Both the position numbers and the translations under genes were made by a program. Of a DNA stretch of 64,000 nt, positions 9,725 to 22,671 are shown one piece after another (the first letter of the stretch is position 1; each line of letters begins with the position of its first letter). The stretch is from Zygnema cylindricum (lineage: Eukaryota; Streptophyta; Zygnematophyceae; Zygnematales; Zygnemataceae). The stretch spans positions 124,001-188,000 of the forward strand of contig JBBHKE010001086.1 in assembly GCA_037447655.1 (NCBI GenBank), written 5' to 3'. The notes below the pieces were generated by a model, which saw only the letters and a program-made list of their open reading frames with translations, searched no databases and was not told the DNA's origin.

Positions 9725-12700
9725 CTAGACTCCAAATCCATATTCGTCGGAGTCGTAGAAATCGTCGCCCTCAAAGTATATATCTTCATCATTGTACTCG
9801 TTGTAGGCATCAAACTCCTCACCAAAACCAAAATGGTAAAAGACGTCTAGACAACGAACCGTTTTTCGGAACCGTTGTTCTTATTTTCCTAAATTGAAAG
9901 CATCGTTCTATTTACACAAAACTGTACAAAGTCTTATTGACAACCCTAAATTGCCTCTAAGAACTTTCCAAAACTATTCAGGTTTGTAACTTGTCAAAAG
10001 AAACTAAAAAAATTGTACACTAAATTCTCTTTCAAGGAATACACTCGAAATGGATACATCTCCACATCATAACAGATTTCACTATACTTCGTCTCCATAT
10101 TCGTCAGAGTCGTATTAACAACCGTCGTTGTACTCGTCGTAGGGATTGAACTCCTCCTCACCTTCACCTTCTATACGATTATAACCTTCCACTCTATGAA
10201 ATCCGCAATGAAAATGGCCCTAAAGACCATCAAAACAGTGCTTGTTAGGAGCAATTTTCGGATCTCACTCAACAGACATTTTCCTCCAAGAATGATGATA
10301 TTATTAATTCAATTCGTTTTTGAAAGAACACCTACACATTATCATTTTGATTTGCTTAAAAAGAAGAAACCTACATATTTAGACAGACGAACCAAAATGA
10401 GTTAAACCTGTTACATAATCCAAATTAGTCAAATTTTAATACAAAACACACACAAAAGTAAAAAAACCCAAAGTAAAATAATGTTGAGCTAACTCTAGCT
10501 ACCCTTCATGGAAAAGAATAAGATGGTGAAATACAATGCATTACCATAAATATAAGGAATTAAAACAACAAAAAAAAACCTTAGGCAGAAATCGCAGCAA
10601 AATACATGAAACTCCTCGACATCCTCGAAAACATCCTTACAACACCCCCCCTCCCGATTCCAAGACTTCCATTCCTCCCAAGAATAAATGAAAAAGTAAA
10701 CAAATAAGAATAAATAAGTCAAATGCCTCGAAATGCTTACTCTGCGGCACAAAAAGGCAAAATTTAAACCCAAACTTCCGTCGGCGCGGTCGTGGATCCC
10801 AATAATCGCTTTATAATTTTTATTTTTTCCCATCACTTCGGAAACGTTCCAAACCTGCCCACATCGAAAATAATGTGGACAGTGGGGATATCGTTTGGTT
10901 CAAACAGCGCACACAAATTATTTTGGAAATATCCGGTCAAAACTGCATACACCTAAAATAACGTGAATATTATTCGGTCCAAAGGGTAGCATCAGGTACA
11001 AACATTACACACTTCAAATAGTGTGGAGGTTATCAGGTACAAACTGTATACACTAAAGAAAATGTGAATATTATCAGATCGAAACGGCATATACTGTAAT
11101 AGTATTTATAGTAATAGATCAATTTGCAGCAAAATTCTAGCTTGAGATTTCTTATACAAAAAGGTACGTGTGATAACAAACCGTAAAAATATTGTAGAAA
11201 CAAAAATAGGCAAAAAAACGATGAAAAAGAAGCTGGAAACATTGAAGAAAGAGAGAGAAGAGTAGGGGAGAAGGGACAAAAAGAAAAGAGGAAAGGATCG
11301 TGGTGAGATCTAAAAAATCATAAAACATTGAATAAACGGTGTTCTAAACAGAACGTTTACACATGCCCATAGAAAATGCAGGAAAAAAAAACGCGAAAAA
11401 AATTGCGATAAAGTAACAAAAATCACGCAAATCTGAACATGAAATCTTGTAAAAACAAAAAAACCACGACTAAAAGCAACCAAAAAACAAGTAGATAAAA
11501 AAACTATAAAAGAGTTGATTCAAAAAAAAATACTTGTGAAAAACAAAAAGGACATTTGGGCAGACTCCTTTCTCGTGAGTAACAGTTTACTTCCTTAAGA
11601 CTGCGCTCATCTTCTATAGTTTCCAATAACATTTCCAGAGACCTGAATCAAACAAACAAAAAAAAAGTTGACAAAAAAGTTTCCATTATATACTGGTTAG
11701 TATTTCATTTGATTAACTATTATCCTAATATTTAACTGGTTTTCTTGTCACTATTTATCTACTTTGTAAAGAAAATGGGAAACATACCACTGTTGACATA
11801 ATAACAACACAAATAACGATAACAAACATAAAACATATTTAAGCTAAAACATCTTCATAAAATATAAAATCCAATAAGCAACTAGACCAAAGGATTGCTA
11901 CAACAGCCAGAAAAAATTTCCTTTCGGTAAATTTAACAATCCACATGAAATGATCGACGGATTAAGGAGCAAGAAAAAAAGAATCTCAAAAGGGTTGATC
12001 CACACTATTATTTCCTGACAAAATAATTTACATACAAATTCAGTGGTCCTCCTATCATCTCGAAAAGGTTCACTGTTCCAGCGGGAAATAAAAAGGGGGA
12101 AAAAATTAAGGGGAATAGGAAACCATGAACACATATATGACTAAAATTCATTGAAAACAACCCTAAAAAACGTACATCAATGTGCCAAAATCTTTGAATA
12201 ACGAGAGGAAATAACAAGTGGAAAAAAGAAAAATGAGCTTTCGTGACTAATTCCTTCTACTTTAACCCTAAAACAAGTACCTCAATTTGTCAAAATATTT
12301 GATGATTCCTCTAAGATGCGTACAATAAACAATTTCACGAAATTCAGAGTCCTCATCATAAGGATAACAACTCTCATGGGAACAAAACTCCGACTGAAAA
12401 ATGACATCGGAGGAATTGAAGAGCCATCCCTCTCCCTCCTTCACACGCTTCAGAGAAGAAACACAGTCCACGTGGAACCCCATTCTAGAATCATCCATGC
12501 CCGCCTGACAAAAACTGAGAAGCTTTGCCAAAGCTATCCATCCTCCAGGAGGCTGTCCTCTCTCCCTCTCCATTTCCCTCTCACTCTCTCTCTCCTTCAC
12601 CCTCTCAATCTCCCTCTCCTTCCATTCCACCTTCTCTCTTCTCCTCCTCTTCACCTTATCTCTCTCCTCCCTCCATTTCTCTTTCTCCTTCTCTCTCTCC

Positions 12701-12999
12701 CTCTCCTTATCGTTTCCACTTTCCTTTTCCATTTTGTCTTCCATAAAAGTCTCTTTCACAATTTGGCTTTCGCAAAAATCCCCCTCTTTCCCTCCCTTCC
12801 CTCCAGGCCTCTCTCCTTCTTCTACCAATTCCCGTGTGACATCATCAGACCGCCAATAGCAATAAGCGGGCCACAAGTGGCATCGAGCCATGGTTGCCAT
12901 GTGACGTGACAAAAGAGCCATGGAGGCTACCAGAGGCGGTTCCCATCCGCCAACTTCCGCCACGTGGCAGAGAATGCCCTCAGGTAGAAGCTCCAACAT
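9725..12999 (-). CDS. F-box-like protein, paralogue 2 (multi-exon, model partial)
   Basis: The first exon runs from the ATG at 12999 (chosen because MLELLPEGILCHVAE aligns with paralogue 1; an upstream in-frame ATG at 13116 is not conserved) to a donor GAG|GTACT at about 12281. It holds the F-box-like N-terminus (LLSRHMATMARCHLWPAYCY), a long EREREKEKEK-type charged coiled coil that is longer than in paralogue 1, and PPGGWIALAKLLS. Further exon candidates are about 11545-11642 (SLEMLLETIEDERSLKEVNC), 10741-10854 (VWNVSEVMGKNKNYKAIIGI, 38 codons, clean splice sites) and acidic tail modules at 9725-9840 (EEFDAYNEYNDEDIYFEG, ending DEYGFGV and a stop) and 10090-10175 (which has an in-frame stop). 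The protein could therefore end at 10115 or at 9725. Function beyond the F-box is unknown. Confidence 0.5.
10862..11100. repeat. Intronic minisatellite, expanded copy of the 40-bp repeat
   Basis: About six degenerate units of the same roughly 40-bp sequence seen at 6335-6475 (core GTACCTGATAATATTCACAC on the minus strand). They lie immediately upstream of the 10741-10854 exon of F-box paralogue 2. Copy number differs between paralogues (six against three). Confidence 0.65.
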
Positions 13000-13727
13000 G
13001 GCAAAGAAGAAGAGAGGGGAGGAAGACAGAAATGAGAGCTTACGCAAAGATGCAATTAGGATCTTGAAACCTCTTGTAGCCCAAACAGATTTTCCCGAGA
13101 TCCGCATGTAGCTCAAACATAGTTTCCTCTGATTTAAAAATTAAAAATACACCCGCACGATAAGGTTTTCCGTTCGAACCGATGTTTGATTCGCACGAGA
13201 TATATTTTCGTGAGACACAATTCCGTGCGATGTCAATGTTAACAACTTAAAAGGATTATCACGGTTGTGGTATCAACCGAAACGACTTCGAGAAGTTTAT
13301 GACGTGGACTAAACTTTTCTTGGAAAATTTTCAGTGATAACTTTTCACAACGTTAAGCGCTAAACGACAAAGAATATTACATAAGGAATGACGTCGATCA
13401 CTTTAATCTACGGTTCTAAGGTGGCCTGCAAAAAACGGCTATTGAAACTTGATCATTTACCGCAGCAATAATTTGGAGTAAACAATCAGAGAGGTCTGAG
13501 CCAATGGATTTCCATCTCCAGTTACATACCCGAGAGACACTGTGCAACCGAACGAGTCGAACTTAGTGGAATTCAAACTGTATACATTATTATATTATAC
13601 GTACGTTTCGAAAATAGTTCCACACGATAAGTGAATTTCTGCAGCTTAGTGTTTAGTTTCTCCCTTTAGGGTTGTCATGCACAGAACTGCAGGCACTTTA
13701 GCACAGCTGTCTTGACCAGGGTTAAAT

Positions 13728-14450
13728 AGTAGCATTATTTTGGCTCATCCTTATCTGACAAATAGTTTAAATAGTAGCTAAAGGAAAAAAAATATCCCAA
13801 TGACAAGGTTTGAACATCCATGTACAAGGGAAAGCTAAATAAGTAAAATATTCTCAAGAATTCAAGAAATCAGGAAATATTCTCAAGATTATTTAAACGA
13901 AACTGTCTTAAGTACATGAGCATATCCCCAATCGAGGGCACCAAAACAAGTAAAATTCATTGGACTTTCTGTTCTGCTGAGCCAGTATTGACAATAATTT
14001 GCCACCTCTACTAGCAAGAGCATGAAAGATATGACCATATACATTCTAATCTCTAAATTCAGCTTGCATCATATGATCTTGACATGCAATATGAGATAAG
14101 TTTTTGACAAAAAAACAGAAAAACAGCCTCAAAATCATGAACCAAAAAAATGGCAAATCGAGAACATGAAATGAGATACTGCAATGACATGAGGAAAATG
14201 CATTTTTTTTCAAATTTGTTTCAAAGATTCCGTAACAAGAATTCAGAAGTGTTTAAAAGATTCTGTTACAAGAATTCAGATCATTGGAACTGCCAAAAAT
14301 CTACCAACATCATAAACATCATTTCATTTTATCAATGTGATGTTTCTTTACAACACATTCAGTCATTACTGAGAACAAAGCTCCCTACTTTTGGCCAAGC
14401 ACTGCACTGCTGAGATTTGACTTTTGTTTCTCAGTCAAGCTACAATTAAA
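13728..14450. repeat. Copy 2 of a duplicated block (matches 2330-3020)
   Basis: Aligned to 2330-3020 in direct orientation. The stretch just before it (13665-13725, TTTAGGGTTGTCATGCACAG...) matches 1745-1805, so the duplication continues across the site where the 1814-2328 element inserted in the other copy. No convincing gene. 13000-13728 otherwise holds the presumed promoter of F-box paralogue 2 and nothing else I can identify. Confidence 0.55.
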
Positions 14451-14772
14451 ATCTATTGACAAACTCCTCTGGCAATCCTAAACTCCTTCACATCCCTCAG
14501 AAACTTTCCTTCCATGCTGGATAATGACAAGGAAAGTGCAAAATGTTACAACAAGGCCCGCCACCCTCCTTTTCCCTCTTCGTCTCTCTCCCATGGCTTC
14601 CTCCCTCCCTCCATTAGTCTATTCACAAACAGAACTTTGAAAGGTAGTGACAAAATGGCTAAAAAATTATTCTGCAGCATCAAAGTACCTTCTAGACCAC
14701 AAAAGTGGTATTATAATCACAGTAAAAGTGTCCTCCAACATCCAAAATTCAGAATGGAGAATCTCTCTTTTT

Positions 14773-16212
<1,440 letters not shown>

Positions 16213-16862
16213 ATGGCTCCTAAGAGCGATGAGCAGAAGGCTACTAAGAGCAAGGCCGAAAAGAAGGTAGCTGGAAAGAAGCCAGCACCACCGCCTTCAG
16301 CGGAGAAGAAACCTAAGGAAGGAGTGACTAAGAAGAAGAAGAGAGGAACCAAGAAAGTGAACGAGAGCTACAAGATTTACATTTACAAAGTTCTTAAACA
16401 GGTAAACTTTTCTGTTGATGCTGGTCCTTTGTGCTGTTTGTTTGTTGGTGCATTGTCATTGTACTTTCGCATGTTTTTTTTCCTGCCTCTTGCAGGGCAC
16501 CACATTAGTGTTTTCAGCCTGTAAGGATTTCCTGCAGTGTCATGCGATGCTTTGTTTTGGTTTTCCCTTTTCTTATTTTTTTGTTTTTTTTCTTTACCTT
16601 TTTTCTGTATTATTTTTATGTTCTGCAGGTGCACCCTGATACAGGCATTTCGTCGAAGGCCATGTCTATCATGAATTCCTTCATCAATGACATTTTTGAA
16701 AAGCTTGCTTCTGAGTCGTCCCGTTTGGCGCGGTACAACAAGAAGCCTACCATCACATCACGAGAGATTCAAACTGCTGTCCGCCTCACTCTCCCTGGAG
16801 AACTTGCAAAACACGCTGTGTCAGAAGGCACAAAAGCTGTTACCAAATTTACTAGCAGCTAG
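16213..16862 (+). CDS. H2B: Histone H2B (two exons), copy 1
   Basis: Core nucleosome subunit partnering H2A. Exon 1 is 16213-16401 (63 codons): a Lys/Ala/Pro-rich tail starting [18 protein letters not shown] and ending in the fold start [13 protein letters not shown]. Exon 2 is 16629-16862, from [20 protein letters not shown] to [16 protein letters not shown] and the stop. The 227-bp phase-0 intron is GT..AG and falls between LKQ and VHPD. Total 140 residues, normal for plant H2B. The C-terminal AVTKFTSS carries the conserved ubiquitination-site lysine region. The tail differs from copy 2 (34988-35852) in several residues, but the fold is nearly identical. Confidence 0.97.
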
Positions 16863-16906
16863 ACATTTTTCTCAGGAATGATGTTAGTTTTTCTGTGTCA
16901 AAAAGG

Positions 16907-16960
16907 TACCAAAGCTGTTCTGACTTTATCAGGAGCTAGACGGAAGGATGTTATTGTCAG
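16907..16960 (+). repeat. Decayed duplicate of the H2B C-terminal coding end in its 3' UTR
   Basis: The sequence AAAGCTGTT...AGCTAGAC...GATGTTA after the stop repeats the last codons of H2B and its first UTR bases (16830-16885) with many substitutions. It lies about 80 bp downstream. It does not extend the protein. Confidence 0.5.
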
Positions 16961-17163
16961 GAAATCCTTCACAGCTTCCTGAGTTAAGACTGGATAAATC
17001 CATACGCTGTACATTTTAACCTGCTGGTGCTTTAGGGTTCTTATAGGGCTGATTCGCAAGGGTCTGAGGTTACGGACTGGTCTAGTTTTCTAGTTCTTAG
17101 CTTGGTGGTTTTGAGAAAAGGTCGAGAAATTGTTCTGTCCATAATTTATGCTCTTTTTCATAT

Positions 17164-17173
17164 TAATAAATAA
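17164..17173 (+). terminator. Probable H2B polyadenylation signal
   Basis: AATAAATAAA about 300 bp after the H2B stop is the best near-consensus signal. It implies a polyadenylated transcript rather than a stem-loop histone mRNA. Between here and 18630 I find no gene; the DNA is AT-rich with short frames only, apart from three close GAGGTACAAA-like repeats near 18135-18160. Confidence 0.4.
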
Positions 17174-18632
17174 AATTTGGTTTGCGATTCTTGCTTCCTC
17201 TCTGCCCCAAATGGAAACATGTCTTCTCAGTTTGTCTCCACTGTTTGTCCTTATATTGCTCCAATTACTTTGAATTAATGTTCTGAATACAATCTTGTGA
17301 CTTTTAGATGGTATTACCTGGTATAATAATATATGTTAGCTGTGTTAGTTTGGAAATAGTTGCCTATTTCAATGCTGTATGAATTTTCAGAGAAGCAGCC
17401 TGTAAGAAATTGGTTTGTTTAAAAGTGGCTGAACTACAGGTTATTTGTGGAAATATTGCTACCTGTTTTAGAAGGGTATTTTGTTTTCTAGGTTATCCTG
17501 CTGTCACATGTAGCATGCTTTATTATTTTTTCCATTGGTTACAACAGAATGGCTCAATTGAAATTATTGCCAACAATATATCTGCGTTTAGTTTCCCTTG
17601 ATTTAGGCAAACCTAATGTTATCAATAAGAATTCCCAAAATTGTAGACACCAGAGTTGCATTCAATATTAAATGGAAAATATCATCTTTAGGGTTAAATT
17701 TTAAGTGAGTAGGCAGGACGATATGTAAGTTGCTGTATGACGCTACCCTTTTTGGAGTTATTATTCTGCACAATACCTGCCTATAAAATAGCTTTTCCAA
17801 ACTTCACTTTCCAAATAGATGGGACTTTTTGTCTCAGCTGATGTACTGGATGTATGTAATTATTGGGTGTATGTGATTACAGGATGTATGGGAAGATAAG
17901 CCACAGTTTTTCAATGACATGCAGGTGAAAGAAAAACTGCTTTAATAGCTAAAACTGCTTTAATATCACGCCAGTATATATGAACGTGTTTGCAGAATGG
18001 TTGCAGAATAGGTTTGCAGATATAATTGTGAACTCGATTACAGATTTCCATCCTCAATATTATCCAAATTTCTTTTGAATACACGCAGCATTTTGATAAT
18101 TATAACCAAGAAAAAAGAAAGGACAGATAAAGTACAAAGAGGTACAAAGGAGGTACAAAAAACATGTTAGCAGAATAGGTGCATAGACCCAAATTTTCAT
18201 TTGTCATTCAAAGGAAAAGAATGGTTCAAGTGTGGACATACCTGTTTGGAACAAAAAAATGATAAACAAAATAACACTGACACGTGTCACCATCCAATTG
18301 GCCCAAAAAAAATGAACGTACTCAGAAATAATAAGTTTCTTTTTTCAACAACTGAATCAGGAAAAGTACAGAAAAATTCTGCAGGGAAGATTAAAAAACT
18401 CTAATTTTTCACTGCCCTTTGGACAATAAAATAAAATATAAGCCGTACCTGCAACAATCTCGCTATACTAATCCAAACAATAAATCCATTTTTTTTTAAG
18501 GGGTTTACAAAAAAATCACCAAAACCTTATATTCTAGTTTTCTGACCAACAAAAGACAAATATTTTCTCAATTCACTTTGTTACAAAACTTCCGCCCACT
18601 GAAATCAATTTCAAAAAAGATCTAAAATCTCA

Positions 18633-18790
18633 CAAAGTAAAGAAGAAAGAAAAAACCAAAGAAAAAACAAAAAAGGAAACAATGATGAATCAAAATCGGT
18701 GTACAACGTCGAGGTATCGATTTACAATGTTGCTGTTGCATATAGAGCGGTCTTTCCGAGCTCTGCAAGGTTCATTGGGTATCGTTTTTT
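18633..18790. repeat. Left arm of an imperfect inverted repeat spanning the GGH 3' end
   Basis: Covers the 3' UTR and the last 22 or so codons of GGH exon 4. The inverse complement, with about 75-80% match by eye, is at 19520-19660 inside GGH intron 3. Shared blocks include GGAAACAAT, GTCGAGGTAT and GAGGTTCAT-type sequences. Confidence 0.7.
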
Positions 18791-21700
18791 GAAAAAAGTG
18801 ATTTCACTGTAAGCACTAGATATACCCGATCCCGCAGCCGATGATCGTGACGGCCAATTAACCGAAAGAAGTCGATTGGCAATCGTCTCATTCTCAAACT
18901 TATTTTTGTTGTATTTGCATTCGTTTACGAAAAATCGTCCCAAATAGTTCGAGAAAGTGATCGCGTTCTGTAACCACCAAATAAAAAAGAAAATAAGTAT
19001 CGCACTCAGAGTCACCCTTAATTTTTCGCTCCAATATAGAATCAATACAGCCTCATCTTCATTTCTGCAGTTTTTGCAGAATTTAAACTCCTATTATTTT
19101 AGGTTTTAAAAATTGTACACTCAACAGTCACAAGATACTCCAGCTATTGTATAGTTACCAACAGAATTACATATTTAAGACAGCTAAAAAGTATTAAGCA
19201 TTCATCTCAGGTTATCGCTCAGAATTTTCAAAATGCAACAAACGTTCAATAAATTGGAAAAAAGCTTAAGCAGACTGACATTTACTAGTATACTTATAAA
19301 CACAAAGTATTGAACCGGAAGATTTTTACGGAATAAATTAAACAAAAAAATTGAACTGGAGGATTTATCAGATATAGATAACTTTTTTGAGGATTCTTAA
19401 CAATTTTACGTTCGACATTTCTTAAAAACTCATCACTGAGTGAGACTTTGTGTACTTTGGAGTCCATTCCTAAGGGTAATATACAGTGCTTACATAGAAA
19501 TAACATTTTTTTTAATACTATACCTGATGAACCTCGCAGAACTTGGAAAGGCAACACTATATACGACAGCTACGTTGTATTAATACCTCGACATTGTAAA
19601 TCGATTTTCATACATTATTGTTTCCTTTTTCCTTTTTTTCCTTTTTGTTTTACTTAGTGATTTTAGTTTCTTCTAGACTTTTTTTGAATTTTTTTAGTGG
19701 ACAAAAGTCTTGTAACAGGTTTAACAGGTAGATACATTTGAAGGATCTTAATAATTTTACATTCAACATTCCTTCAAGAACTCACCTCAGAGTGAGACAT
19801 CGTATACTTAGGAGTCCATTCCCATGGGGCTTTCTCCGGATGCCATTGGCTTGCGTAAAAAGGATAGTCCCTCCCTTCAACTGTCGAAACAAACAATTTT
19901 CCATCACGATCTTCATCGATAGATAAAATCTTCAATTTGTCATTTAGTGGAGTGGACCTAAAGACATCAGGGTGAATTCCAAGACCGTGGTTGTTAAACG
20001 CCAATTGGCCCAATGGCGACGCAACTTCCTTAAAAAGCTCGTAAGTCATTCCTCCAAAAAGTCGACTCATCCATCCTTCCGAAGTCAATTGCAAATTGAT
20101 GCCAAAATTTTCGGCATCGACATCTTCCAAAATTGAACCGTCTTTGTCTTCGGCAATTAGCTGCAAAATAGAAATTGCAAAAAGTTCAAAAATGACGTCC
20201 TTTAGTCACAAAAAAGTGTTAACTTATGAATAAAAGGACTTGATTCGATCACCATCAACAGTCAATTGCGTCAGCTTGTACTCTATACCATACATTATTA
20301 GAACCATGACTTGACCAGCATTGACTTCACGATCACGAGCGCTGACCACCATAGACTTCACTTTGACCAGCACTGACCAGCATTGACTTCATATTGACCA
20401 GCATTGACAGGCATTGATGAATACCGACCAGAAAATTTTACTCCTGTTGACCAGAGTTGACCAACATTGATTCATATTCGCCAGATATAGACAAACATTG
20501 ACCAGCATTACAGGTCAAAACCAATATTGGCAAGCATTGATAAATTAACAACATTGGTTAATCATCAACTACATGTCAATATGATTACTTGCCACCACGC
20601 CTTTCCAGAAATGGAGATAAAAAAAAATATCTTAATCTTGACTTAAATTGACCAACATTGACCCCACGAACAAGATCTATTTTACAAGAAAAGACTTCAG
20701 CGGTATTTTGAAGAAAGGGGTAACAACATGTTCACCTAATTCTTTTTCCTGTCAACAAAACTCCAAAAGATAAAACTAAAACAAAACTACTGAAACCACA
20801 TTGGATCTCATACATTCGAAAAATTCAAGTACTTTAAAATATTAGTCAAACCCTAAAAATAAAATGTCAAAGTTAAAATTGAACGTATTTCTCATGAGAT
20901 AAACAAATAATAGAGCATAAAACATCTCCTACCTTCAATTATTAATTTTCTCCCTTTAGCAAAACCAACATTTTTCTATGTTTTTCAATTTCCTTTGGGA
21001 GAATTCCTCCATCTTCTTTCCACTTTTTAGGGTTTTCAAAAAGTCTTAGGGCTTTGACTTTTCCTCACCTGAGACATCCTCTCAAATCCGAGACACGTGC
21101 CCCACATAGGATAGTAGTTGCCTTTCTCATTTTCAGCTGACACGTGTCGGAAAATGTGTTGAGTGGTCGTCAAGTACTTGGATCCTTCTGGATCCGTCAC
21201 TTCCGGGTTGAAGTCCACCAATCCACCGGTCCACAAAACGCCGTTGATCCTGTACGGAATGATACATATGTACGGAATTATGGTTAGAAAGTGTACGAAC
21301 ATGAACGGATTGGCGTGAGGCAATCGGGGAACCAAACGAACGCAGCATGGAACGGCTAGGATTTAGAAAGCTTCGACGTGACGTGGACATTACAGTACTG
21401 TAATATATTTTGCGAAAGGTACGATTTGAACATGGAACACCGTGCGACAACGACTCTAGATCTGACGTGGCGGAAACATTGAGGTGATAGAATAAAAATC
21501 GGACGGCTGGAAATTGATTCCAAAAAACAGGGGCATCTTTGGAGGAGAAAAGTTTCTGACAGCTGGCACCAATGACCTGTCGAGATTTTCAATGAAACTG
21601 ACTTTTGCATCAGAATCTTTGACTTCGAAACAAGACATAGACATGTACGGACAGTCGACAATTTTTAAATGGACGGCAAGAACTGGTAACTGGAACGACA

Positions 21701-22176
21701 TAAACAAAAACGGAACAGCGAAACAGAATCGATACTGCGGAAATGAAATGAAACGGTGAAAAACAACTGGAACTGAAACTGGAATGTCATGGAATTCGGA
21801 TTGAAAGTGTTTCATCTTTTAATTCGAACCGCCGATCCGCGATAAAAAAAGAAAGCTTTGTCGAAAATGAAAACGACAAAGCAATCAAATCTAAATTGTT
21901 TATGCTTTGGGTTTGCTTTTACAAAAACAGAAAAAAAAAAAACAAAGGTAACTTTCAATTTCCCTTCTTCCTGATCATGACGATTCAAAAATATCGATAA
22001 AAGGTCCTCCATGTTAAGAAAAATGACAAAAAAACAACAAGAACAACAGCAAAAAAGAAAAAAACCCTAAAAAAAGACGAAGAAAAACAAAAAGGAGGGA
22101 TGAGCGGATCATACACAAAAATAAAAGATAAAACAAAACATTTAAAATTTACCACCAACTCGTCTCAACGACATTG

Positions 22177-22209
<33 letters not shown>

Positions 22210-22212
22210 AAA

Positions 22213-22246
<34 letters not shown>

Positions 22247-22671
22247 GACAATTCCATATTTGACAAAAATATTTTCTATTTTTTCTTTGGTACTATATCC
22301 TACTTCAATTCTACTTCTATTTTCACTCTTCTTTTTTTTTCTTTTTTTTTTCACCTGTTGAGAATATAGTCCAGCTCCTCCTCGCTGGAGTCGTACAATA
22401 TGGGCATCGTTCTCGCTCCCCCTCCCTCCACCCACCGAATATACGACGTCGCGAAACTCGAATTTCCGTACTTCAGCTGCCGCGGTACGGTCACCGGCAA
22501 AGTCAACACGCCAATGATTGGTCGTTCCGTACACTTCTCCACTGGTCTCCGGTAATGATCCACTACCACTTTCCTCTCCTTCAAATACTCGGACGGTACG
22601 GAAGAAAGAGCGGTGATAAATAGTGTGGATAATACTAAAGAATGAGCCAAGGAGTGGAAAGTTACCGCCAT
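18722..22671 (-). CDS. GGH: Gamma-glutamyl hydrolase (four exons)
   Basis: Cleaves poly-gamma-glutamate tails from folates; plant enzymes are usually vacuolar or secreted. Exons: 22671-22355 (MAVTFHSLAHSLVLSTLFIT, a signal peptide; then RPIIGVLTLP and SYIRWVEGGGAR), 21249-21069 (INGVLWTGG, then YYPMWGTCLGFERMSQ with the nucleophile Cys), 20160-19786 (NNHGLGIHPDVF, then YPFYASQWHPEKAPWEW with the catalytic His) and 18967-18722 (NAITFSNYLGRFFVNE to the stop). Junction phases 2, 0, 0 are consistent and give 372 residues, typical for the family. All introns are GT..AG. A TATA box, TTATATAAAAG in gene sense, lies at about 22811-22822. The last 17 or so codons are also present as an inverted copy in the last intron. 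Confidence 0.95.
19385..19475 (-). pseudogene. Decayed direct duplicate of the GGH exon 3 end
   Basis: The minus-strand sequence encoding GMDSKVHKVSLSDE resembles the exon 3 end (EWTPKYTMSHSE) and continues into the intron. It lies about 350 bp downstream of the true exon end, in the same intron. The splice donor GAG|GTGAGT is replaced by CAGTGATGAG, so this copy is not expected to splice. Confidence 0.65.
19520..19660 (+). pseudogene. Inverted duplicate of the GGH exon 4 end inside intron 3
   Basis: The plus-strand sequence is the reverse complement of GGH exon 4 codons for NLAELGKTALYATATL plus 3' UTR. In the GGH pre-mRNA it could pair with the real 3' end across about 750 bases. Confidence 0.7.
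20303..20670. repeat. Degenerate TTGACCAGCA repeat in GGH intron 2
   Basis: More than a dozen imperfect copies of TTGACCAGCA or TTGACTTCA-type units lie between exons 2 and 3 of GGH. The rest of that intron (20671-21068) shows nothing else. Confidence 0.65.
22177..22243. repeat. Interrupted poly-A tract in GGH intron 1
   Basis: Sixty-seven bases with only a G and a T interrupting runs of A on the plus strand, poly-T in gene sense. It lies about 110 bp from the exon 1 donor. Confidence 0.9.

Noticed and set aside
16383-16639. Frames within the H2B intron and a cryptic TCTTGCAG|GGCACC ... CCT|GTAAGG mini-exon
   Set aside because: It would shift the H2B frame; the direct LKQ/VHPD join gives a standard-length H2B. 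Similarity of the mini-exon to exon 2 is too weak to claim.
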